Assembly: GCA_019312695.1 (NCBI GenBank)
Contig: JAFDCT010000267.1
Span: 1-6,056 of the forward strand
Length of the DNA: 6,056 bases
DNA from: Deltaproteobacteria bacterium
GTDB taxonomy: Bacteria > Desulfobacterota > Desulfobulbia > Desulfobulbales > BM004
Direction of reading: 5' to 3'
Every line of letters begins with the position of its first letter. Positions within the stretch are counted from its first letter, which is position 1. Positions 1 to 6,056 of this stretch are shown piece by piece. A model generated the notes under the pieces. It was not told the DNA's origin. It did no database searches and saw nothing but the letters and a program-made list of their open reading frames with translations. A program made the position numbers and the translations under genes.

Positions 1-729
1 AGAGAAAAAACAAGCCCCGTTGAGCCGATTCTAACCAACGTTGAACAAAGTTACATTCTGCATCCTGACACTGGCAGTGAGCTGATTGACTTCCTTGCTG
101 TTAAATGGCTGAAAATGAACAGCAGAAACAATGCTGCAAAAGGTCCAATGTTTTTTGAGGCCCACCGATTTGCTACACCAGCAGTAAATTCCGGTCAGGC
201 CCCGGTACACACAGGGGCTGTAGAACTGGCTAAACACGATCCCCGTATCCTGCAAAGTGTTATGCTGGGTTCAATTCCCGGTAGAGACCCCAAGCTGACA
301 ATGATCGCGGTACTATCCTATCCTGAAAATAACGATGATATCTACCCGGATGCCCTTGAATCATTTGGTAACAAATTCTCACTTCTGAAACCGAATAAGG
401 ATATGATTCAAAAGCTGCTTTATGTGGCGGAACAAACGCCTCCGTTGCCCTCCCCTGACTTCTGGATTAACAGTAGCAGTTCAGTGGCTAAAAATTTTGA
501 AACCCCTGATCCTGGGAAAAAAGACCTTGTTGGCAGTGCTGCGGATAATAAGAGACACATGCCTGACGTTACTGGAAAAAGTTTACGAGCAGGCCTGCAA
601 ACCCTGCAGCATTACAATCTGGATATCAGGGTTGTCGGCAACGGCAAAATAGTAGCCCAACACCCTGCTGCAGATGCTGAACTGAAAACCGGCAGCTCAT
701 GTATACTCAGGATGGAGCAGGATATATAA
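1..729 (+). CDS. ftsI: FtsI-type penicillin-binding protein (peptidoglycan transpeptidase), C-terminal part with PASTA domain; 5' end outside window
   Basis: The frame is open from base 1 to a TAA at 727-729, giving 242 codons of a C-terminal fragment. Class B PBPs such as FtsI cross-link septal peptidoglycan in the periplasm. Codons 1-110 resemble the end of a transpeptidase domain: a segment like the usual VLSPETA helix (about 58-105), then HTGAVE at 208-225 where KTGTA(Q/E) is normal, then QSVMLGSIPGRDPKL in place of SFVGFAPxxDPxL. A Ser/Pro-rich linker (about 440-558) leads to one PASTA domain (559 to about 720, starting MPDVTGKSL). The SxxK and SxN motifs would lie upstream and cannot be judged. 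The ATG at 115 is inside the domain and is not the gene start. The position just before murE is the standard dcw place for ftsI. The sequence is divergent: the lysine of KTG is histidine and the GG-x-AAPVF segment is not recognisable. A degenerate or second FtsI-like paralogue is therefore possible. Confidence 0.8.
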   Translation, partial: REKTSPVEPILTNVEQSYILHPDTGSELIDFLAVKWLKMNSRNNAAKGPMFFEAHRFATPAVNSGQAPVHTGAVELAKHDPRILQSVMLGSIPGRDPKLTMIAVLSYPENNDDIYPDALESFGNKFSLLKPNKDMIQKLLYVAEQTPPLPSPDFWINSSSSVAKNFETPDPGKKDLVGSAADNKRHMPDVTGKSLRAGLQTLQHYNLDIRVVGNGKIVAQHPAADAELKTGSSCILRMEQDI

Positions 730-769
730 CAATGAACATTTTGGTCAATAAGCATTTTAGTTAGTTACG

Positions 770-3700
770 ATGGTGGCAATTACTGCAGAAACAAAACAGC
801 TCGAACATTTGCTTGCCGGAGTTGCGTACAGCACTACCAGTGATTTTGAACACACAGAAATAACAGGGCTTTGTTCAGACTCAAGGAAAGTGCAGCCGGG
901 CAATATGTTTGCGGCCCTCAAAGGTCTCACATGTGATGGTCACAATTATGTTGACCGGGCAGTCGCGGCAGGTTGCTCTGCTCTGTTGGTTGATAAAGAT
1001 TGGCAGCACCATTTTCCGGGTGCCACTAAAAGGGTACGGGTCCCAATCGTAGAGGTCGAGGACACAAAAACCGCCCTTGGATATATTGCAGCTAATTTCT
1101 ATGATCATCCCCACCGGCAACTGAGGGTGATCGGTATAACCGGGACCAACGGCAAAACAACCACATCATTTCTGGCTGAGGCGCTCTTGAAGGCCTGCGG
1201 TAAGCGTCCAGGAGTAATTGGCACCATAAACTACCGGTATGAAGATAAAAGCGGCACAAAAATTGAAATGGAGGCACCCTTTACCACTCCAGAATCTCCC
1301 ACACTCTTTTCATTGCTGCGCCAAATGGCAGATGCTGATATTACTGATGTTGTCATGGAAGTTTCATCACATGCCCTGGCTCAGTCACGACTCAGCGGAA
1401 TGACCTTTGATATAGGGGTATTCACCAATTTAAGCAGGGACCACCTGGATTTCCACCCTGACATGCAGCATTACTTCAGAAGCAAAAAACTGTTGTTCAC
1501 AGATTACCTGAAGCCGGGAGGTCGGGTTGTGATAGTCCTTGGTAATCTTGAGGACATATCACCACTTGATAAAGAAGCAGACAGGGAAATTAATAACTGG
1601 AGTGCACAGCTACACAGAGAATTACAGTATCTGTTCCGCAGCCGTGAAATTTCTCAGTCAATAATTACCTGCGGTTTGGACCCTGGCTGTGATGTACATC
1701 CACAAAATTACACCGCCGATATTAATGGCCTTATCTCCCAAATCACCACTCCTGCAGGAACTATGCCCCTAAAAACCCCTCTGGTGGGAGAATTCAACCT
1801 GCGGAATATGCTCTGCGCCATCGGCATAGGCCTGGCTCATAGTGAAGATACCGATTGCATGAAAAGGGGGTTGGAAGATTTAAAAAACATCCCTGGCAGG
1901 CTTGAAAGAATAACATTCGCGGAAACCGATACCCTTGGGCCTTCGGTGTTTGTAGATTACGCTCATACACCTGACGCCATGGAAAATGTCCTGGATGCCC
2001 TCCTGAAACTCAAGCCTGGACGGCTGGTGTGTGTCTTCGGTTGCGGTGGTGACCGGGATCACGGCAAAAGAGCCCTCATGGGTGAAGTTGCCGGCAGGCT
2101 CTGCGATGTGGTGCTGGTCACCTCGGATAACCCACGTTCCGAATCACCTGAGATGATTCTGGCGCAAATAGAATTGGGGCTTTCCGGAACAGAGCTAAAA
2201 AAAGGCTCAGCAGCAAAAATCCTCAGCGAGGAAAGAGGCAGAGGTTATGACATCATCGCGAGCAGACGGCAGGCAATCCTCACAGCTATCCGATTTGGGA
2301 AGCCGGACGATGTTGTCCTTCTCTGCGGCAAAGGGCATGAAAATTACCAGCTCAGCAGAAAAGGAAGAATATACTTCAATGACCGGATAGAAGCTGAAAT
2401 GCAATTGGAGGCAAAATCCGGTTCAGCTCATCTGTGGAAACTTCCGTGGGTACAACAGATTACCGGTGCCAACCTTTTTTCCCCAGACAAAAGACCAGTA
2501 ATTTTTAACAACATCTCGACAGACACTAGGACAATTAAAACCGGCGACCTCTTTGTCGGCCTGAAAGGTGAGAATTTTGACGGCCGGATGTTTGGCCAAA
2601 AAGCAATAGAAAATGGTGCTGCAGGACTTCTCATTAATTATCTTCCCGGTCAGCAGAAACCTGCTCTTGATTTCAAACCATCTGTGCCTGTCCTGCTCGT
2701 TCCTGATACAACCCTTGCCCTTGGGCAGCTGGCTGGCAGTTTGCGCCGGTGGCGCAATAACCTGAGAGTCGTAGCTATGACCGGCAGTTCAGGCAAAACA
2801 ACAGTCAAAGAAATGACTGCTGCTATTCTCGGCCAGAGCCGAAATATTTTAAAAACAGAGGGAAATTTCAATAATTTGATCGGGTTGCCCTTGACCTTGT
2901 TTCGTCTTAAACCTGAAGACGAAATAGCCGTTTTGGAAATGGGTATGAATAGACCCGGGGAAATTGCCCGCTTGAGAGAAATTTCCGATCCCGATATAGC
3001 CTGCATTATTAACGTGCAAGAGGCCCACCTTGAAGGTCTTGTTGATATCTGGGGGGTAGCTAAAGCCAAAAATGAACTCTTTGCAGGCCTCAAGCCTGAG
3101 GCAAAAGTTGCCGTTAACCTGGATGATGAAATCGTCAGCTCCCTGGCTCAAGCAATGACGCAGGAAAAAATAACCTTTGGTTGCCATGACGAAGCATTTG
3201 TCCGAAGCACCAATATAAAAAGCCGGGGTGAGGAAGGCATGGAATACACTCTCCATATCGGCACTCAAACCAGACTGGTTGCTCTAAAAGCTCTCGGCAG
3301 GCACAATGTGACAAACAGCCTTGCAGCTGCAGCCATGGCACATGGCTGCGGATGCAGTATTGATGAAATCTCAAGGGGGCTTGCAGCTTTCAGCCCTTAT
3401 GATAAAAGGGCCCGGATCGAAGAACTAGCCACCGGGGTAAAAGTCTTAAACGACTGCTACAATGCCAACCCTTCTTCAATGCGGGCTGCCTTAGAGACAC
3501 TGAAAGATCTGAAAAAAGATCGCCGGACTGTGGCAGTTCTGGGTGATATGCTGGAGTTGGGAGATAAAAGTGACGCAGCCCACACAGCATTGGGCAAAAC
3601 AGTACACGAATTTGGCATTGACTTTCTGGCCGCTTTCGGCAGCCAGGCCGGAAATGTTGTTGCCAGTGCCAGAAGCGCCGGCATGGATTCCGCCGCGGCT

Positions 3701-3874
3701 CATGATTTCAGAGACAAAAAAGAACTCGCCTCCTGGCTGCAGAAATTAATGCGGGATGGCCAAATCGGCCCCGGAGACTGGCTGCTTGTCAAGGGTTCAA
3801 GAGGTATGCGCCTGGAAGAGGTGCTGGAACTTCTTCATAAGAAAAATTCACGTATCAAGGCAGAGGGCAACTAG
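770..3874 (+). CDS. murE/murF: Bifunctional MurE-MurF fusion: UDP-MurNAc-tripeptide synthetase (meso-DAP adding) and D-Ala-D-Ala ligase
   Basis: This 1034-residue cytoplasmic protein carries two complete Mur ligases. Residues 1 to about 548 are MurE: SDSRKVQPG (36-44), P-loop TGTNGKTT (124-131), MEVSSH with the likely catalytic Glu197, FTNLSRDHLDFH (218-229), candidate carbamylated Lys239, DYAHTPDA (396-403), VFGCGGDRD (422-430), DNPR (453-456) and GKGHE (520-524). DNPR is the family signature for meso-DAP, so this half should make UDP-MurNAc-L-Ala-D-Glu-meso-DAP. Residues from about 555 on are MurF, which adds D-Ala-D-Ala: STDTRTIKTGDLF (583-595), P-loop TGSSGKTT (671-678), TEGNFNNLIGLPLTL (696-710), EMGMNRPGEI (723-732), NLDD (783-786), NANPSSM (898-904), LGDMLELGD (924-932) and KGSRGMRLEE (1008-1017). 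Only a few residues join the halves. ATG 770 is chosen because an in-frame TAG at 758 blocks any longer start except non-standard codons; no clear Shine-Dalgarno precedes it, and GTG 773 is an alternative. The MurE half has a modest insertion and a degenerate NxDD motif. Confidence 0.96.
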   Translation: MVAITAETKQLEHLLAGVAYSTTSDFEHTEITGLCSDSRKVQPGNMFAALKGLTCDGHNYVDRAVAAGCSALLVDKDWQHHFPGATKRVRVPIVEVEDTKTALGYIAANFYDHPHRQLRVIGITGTNGKTTTSFLAEALLKACGKRPGVIGTINYRYEDKSGTKIEMEAPFTTPESPTLFSLLRQMADADITDVVMEVSSHALAQSRLSGMTFDIGVFTNLSRDHLDFHPDMQHYFRSKKLLFTDYLKPGGRVVIVLGNLEDISPLDKEADREINNWSAQLHRELQYLFRSREISQSIITCGLDPGCDVHPQNYTADINGLISQITTPAGTMPLKTPLVGEFNLRNMLCAIGIGLAHSEDTDCMKRGLEDLKNIPGRLERITFAETDTLGPSVFVDYAHTPDAMENVLDALLKLKPGRLVCVFGCGGDRDHGKRALMGEVAGRLCDVVLVTSDNPRSESPEMILAQIELGLSGTELKKGSAAKILSEERGRGYDIIASRRQAILTAIRFGKPDDVVLLCGKGHENYQLSRKGRIYFNDRIEAEMQLEAKSGSAHLWKLPWVQQITGANLFSPDKRPVIFNNISTDTRTIKTGDLFVGLKGENFDGRMFGQKAIENGAAGLLINYLPGQQKPALDFKPSVPVLLVPDTTLALGQLAGSLRRWRNNLRVVAMTGSSGKTTVKEMTAAILGQSRNILKTEGNFNNLIGLPLTLFRLKPEDEIAVLEMGMNRPGEIARLREISDPDIACIINVQEAHLEGLVDIWGVAKAKNELFAGLKPEAKVAVNLDDEIVSSLAQAMTQEKITFGCHDEAFVRSTNIKSRGEEGMEYTLHIGTQTRLVALKALGRHNVTNSLAAAAMAHGCGCSIDEISRGLAAFSPYDKRARIEELATGVKVLNDCYNANPSSMRAALETLKDLKKDRRTVAVLGDMLELGDKSDAAHTALGKTVHEFGIDFLAAFGSQAGNVVASARSAGMDSAAAHDFRDKKELASWLQKLMRDGQIGPGDWLLVKGSRGMRLEEVLELLHKKNSRIKAEGN

Positions 3875-3880
3875 AAACTC

Positions 3881-4960
3881 ATGCTGTACCACTTACTTTA
3901 CCCACTTAATGCCCTGTTTGCAGGATTCAATGTCTTCCGTTACATCACTTTTCGGACCATTGGCGCTGCAGTCACCGCTTTTCTTTTCTTTGTTCTAGTT
4001 GCCCCTGCCTTTATCCGCTTCGTCAGAAAACTCCAGCTTGGCCAGGTGGTCAGGGACGATGGTCCTGAAACCCACTTGCAAAAAGAAGGTATTCCCACCA
4101 TGGGTGGTATGCTGATCATCTTCACCATTATCAACACCACCCTCCTCTGGGCGAATCTGACTAATCGTTATATATGGGTAATCCTTGGGGTTACCCTGTG
4201 GTTCGGAACCATCGGAGCCATTGATGATTTCAGGAAAATTACAGGAAACAGTAGCAAAGGGCTGAGCGCCCGCGGCAAACTGCTTCTGCAGGTAGCCGGT
4301 GCCATGCTTCTTGGTATTATTCTTTACAGTCATCCTAATTTTGACGGGCATCTGAGTGTACCATTCTTCAAGATGCTCAAACCGGACCTCGGCTGGTTCT
4401 ATATTATTTTTGCAATCCTTGTTATTGTTGGATCTTCGAATGCTGTCAATCTTACCGACGGTCTTGACGGGCTCGCTGCCGGGCCAATCATTATCACTGG
4501 CACAGTATATCTTATTTTCTCATACCTGGCAGGACATGCGATCCTGGCTGATTACCTGCAGATCTCGTTTGTGCCGGGCGCTGGCGAACTGGCTGTTTAC
4601 TGCGGTGCCCTTGTTGGCAGTTCCCTCGGTTTCCTCTGGTTTAATGCCTATCCCGCCCAGATGTTTATGGGTGATGTTGGATCGCTCGCCATGGGGGGGA
4701 CTCTGGGTACTATTGCAATTATAACGAAACAGGAAATGTTGCTGGCAATTGTCGGTGGTATTTTTGTCATGGAAGCCCTCTCTGTCATCATCCAAGTGGG
4801 TTTTTTTAAAATTTCAGGCGGCAAACGGGTCTTTCTCATGGCCCCGTTTCACCATCACTTTGAAAAAAAAGGCTGGGCTGAACCAAAGGTTGTGGTGCGT
4901 TTCTGGATTATCTCCATCATCCTTGGCCTCCTTGCTCTCGCAACCCTGAAACTGAGATAG
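3881..4960 (+). CDS. mraY: Phospho-N-acetylmuramoyl-pentapeptide-transferase (lipid I synthase)
   Basis: MraY is an integral inner-membrane enzyme that transfers phospho-MurNAc-pentapeptide from UDP to undecaprenyl phosphate, the first membrane step of peptidoglycan synthesis. The product is 359 residues, almost exactly the usual length (360 in E. coli). Hydrophobic segments near 24-44, 73-93, 98-115, 132-150, 170-188, 198-216, 236-256, 262-282, 287-307 and 338-357 fit the ten-helix fold. Family motifs are intact: PTMGG (72-76), Asp115-Asp116 in [18 protein letters not shown] (190-199), [11 protein letters not shown] with the third catalytic Asp at 265, and the triple-His loop [12 protein letters not shown] (321-332). 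The start at 3881 gives the family-typical N-terminus [10 protein letters not shown]. It lies six bases after the murEF stop; the only purine-rich ribosome site, GAGGG at 3863-3867, is rather far away (about 13 bases), so translational coupling to murEF is likely. All expected active-site residues are present. Confidence 0.97.
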   Translation: MLYHLLYPLNALFAGFNVFRYITFRTIGAAVTAFLFFVLVAPAFIRFVRKLQLGQVVRDDGPETHLQKEGIPTMGGMLIIFTIINTTLLWANLTNRYIWVILGVTLWFGTIGAIDDFRKITGNSSKGLSARGKLLLQVAGAMLLGIILYSHPNFDGHLSVPFFKMLKPDLGWFYIIFAILVIVGSSNAVNLTDGLDGLAAGPIIITGTVYLIFSYLAGHAILADYLQISFVPGAGELAVYCGALVGSSLGFLWFNAYPAQMFMGDVGSLAMGGTLGTIAIITKQEMLLAIVGGIFVMEALSVIIQVGFFKISGGKRVFLMAPFHHHFEKKGWAEPKVVVRFWIISIILGLLALATLKLR

Positions 4961-4985
4961 GGTTAGGCCCGCTACGTTAATAGTT

Positions 4986-6056
4986 ATGGTACAACCACTG
5001 CATATATCGGACACAAACTTCAAGCTGCCAAACCTGCATGTACTTGTTGTCGGGCTGGGGATGACGGGGCAGGCTGCTGTCGGGTTCTTCCTTCAGCATG
5101 GCGCCAGGGTTTCTGTGTCTGAAGCATCGCCTAAAGGCTCGCTAACGCCTGAAATCGTTTCCATGCTTGAAGACAACAAAATCGCATATGAGACCGGTGG
5201 GCACAGTATTGACTTTTTTGCTGCAGCAGATCTCATCTTTGTCAGCCCGGGAATCTCCCTTACCATTGAACCCTTGGCAGTTGCCAGGAAAAACAATATT
5301 CCTGTTATCGGGGAACTGGCAATTACCGCACAATTTATCCAGACACCTGTGGTGGCGGTAACAGGCACCAATGGCAAAACCACGGTAGCAACTCTTCTGG
5401 CAGATATATTTGAAACTGGCGCCAAAAAGGTTTTCGTCGGCGGAAATATTGGCACGCCTCTTTTTAAATATCTTTGCGGAAACCAGAATGCCGATATTGT
5501 TGTGGCTGAAGTGAGCAGTTTTCAACTTGATACCGGGGGCGGCAATAAAGGAGTGCCTTTCAAAGTCGCAATCCTGTTGAATATCACCCCGGATCACCTT
5601 GAACGCTATACATCTTTCGCAGCATACGTTGAATCAAAGTTTTCAGTTTTTGCTGCCCAGGGTCCTGAAGATTTTGCCATTCTCAATGGCGACGATTCTG
5701 AGATCATGAACCGCAGGAATTTATGGCCTGCCTGCCAGAAATTCTTTTTTGGCGAAAAGCTGGGTGATCTCGCCGGGGCATCAATACAGGATGAAAAGAT
5801 CCGTTTAAAAAACAGCAGCACAACTACCCTGCCTGATAACATGCATGGTGAGTTATACGACTTGGGCGTGACCAGCTTAAAGAATCCACCCAATGTGCAA
5901 AATGCTGCAGCTGCCATACTTGCCGCCCGCCTTATGGGTATTCAGCAGCATGATATTGTAAAAGGCCTTGCCTCTTTCATCCTTCTTAAACACCGCATGA
6001 CCCTGGTTGCTGTAATTGGCGGTGTCAGTTTTATAAATGACTCAAAAGCTACCAAT
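4986..6056 (+). CDS. murD: UDP-N-acetylmuramoyl-L-alanine--D-glutamate ligase, 3' end outside window
   Basis: MurD is the cytoplasmic ATP-dependent ligase that adds D-glutamate to UDP-MurNAc-L-Ala. The frame stays open for 357 codons to the last base, about four fifths of a normal MurD of roughly 440-460 residues. An N-terminal Rossmann-like UDP-binding domain (about 17-115) shows VVGLGMTG (21-28) and SPGIS (87-91). The central ATPase domain has P-loop TGTNGKTT (126-133), GGNIGTPL (152-159), EVSSFQL with likely catalytic Glu175 (175-181), NITPDHLERY (199-208), candidate carbamylated Lys218 in ESKF, and NGDD (234-237). The C-terminal domain begins with HR (336-337) and the window cuts off just after FINDSKATN, the MurD signature. 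ATG 4986 is the first standard start after an in-frame TGA at 4953; the next ATG (residue 26) would delete part of the nucleotide fold. The 25-base gap after mraY has no strong Shine-Dalgarno. Neighbouring mraY supports a murD assignment over other Mur ligases. Confidence 0.95.
   Translation, partial: MVQPLHISDTNFKLPNLHVLVVGLGMTGQAAVGFFLQHGARVSVSEASPKGSLTPEIVSMLEDNKIAYETGGHSIDFFAAADLIFVSPGISLTIEPLAVARKNNIPVIGELAITAQFIQTPVVAVTGTNGKTTVATLLADIFETGAKKVFVGGNIGTPLFKYLCGNQNADIVVAEVSSFQLDTGGGNKGVPFKVAILLNITPDHLERYTSFAAYVESKFSVFAAQGPEDFAILNGDDSEIMNRRNLWPACQKFFFGEKLGDLAGASIQDEKIRLKNSSTTTLPDNMHGELYDLGVTSLKNPPNVQNAAAAILAARLMGIQQHDIVKGLASFILLKHRMTLVAVIGGVSFINDSKATN

Noticed and set aside
685..693. A Lys-Thr-Gly triplet near the end of the FtsI fragment, resembling the PBP KTG motif
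   Set aside because: It lies at the end of the PASTA domain (context LKTGSSCIL), where PASTA domains normally carry a glycine-serine turn. It is far past the transpeptidase domain and cannot be the active-site triad.
2650..3268. Two overlapping - strand open frames of 147 and 139 codons opposite the MurF half
   Set aside because: Both are antisense to conserved MurF motifs, show no domain or ribosome site and overlap each other in different frames, as expected of shadow frames.
4693..4699. A run of seven G residues in mraY as a possible frameshift or sequencing error
   Set aside because: The MraY frame and its motifs are intact before and after the run, so no frameshift is present.
4863..4870. 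A run of eight A residues in mraY that could act as a slippery sequence
   Set aside because: It encodes the conserved Glu-Lys-Lys of HHHFEKKGW, and the correct frame continues intact on both sides. Nothing suggests a functional alternative product or a disrupted gene.
4961..4985. Possible promoter or terminator between mraY and murD
   Set aside because: The 25-base gap holds no GC-rich hairpin followed by a T run and is too short and featureless for a convincing promoter.
5142..5597. A 151-codon open frame on the - strand inside murD
   Set aside because: It lies wholly antisense to strongly conserved MurD coding sequence, has no recognisable domain and looks like a shadow of the coding frame.

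Overview
The window is one stretch of a division and cell-wall (dcw) cluster with all genes on the + strand. In order it holds the 3' end of an FtsI-type penicillin-binding protein with a C-terminal PASTA domain (1-729), a single-ORF MurE-MurF fusion (770-3874), mraY (3881-4960) and the 5' part of murD (4986 to the window end). Gaps are 40, 6 and 25 bases. I see no internal terminator and no convincing promoter, so the four genes most likely share one transcript. No RNA gene, mobile element, CRISPR array or significant repeat was recognised, and no stretch over 300 bases lacks a gene.

The genes form a nearly continuous pathway. MurD adds D-Glu to UDP-MurNAc-L-Ala, the MurE half adds the third residue (meso-diaminopimelate, judging by a DNPR motif), and the MurF half adds D-Ala-D-Ala. 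MraY moves the phospho-MurNAc-pentapeptide onto undecaprenyl phosphate, giving lipid I. The PBP would act later, in septal cross-linking. ftsW, murG and murC would be expected downstream, outside the window.

The source is most likely a Gram-negative, meso-DAP bacterium. A PASTA-bearing FtsI next to a MurE-MurF fusion, with moderate GC, suggests Desulfobacterota (former Deltaproteobacteria, perhaps Desulfobulbales-like). That is inferred from gene style, not from a search.

This is a core housekeeping locus, and I do not find a new biological system in it. The points most worth checking are the divergent FtsI C-terminus, with HTG where KTG is expected, the MurE-MurF fusion, and local departures from Mur ligase motifs in the MurE and MurF halves.
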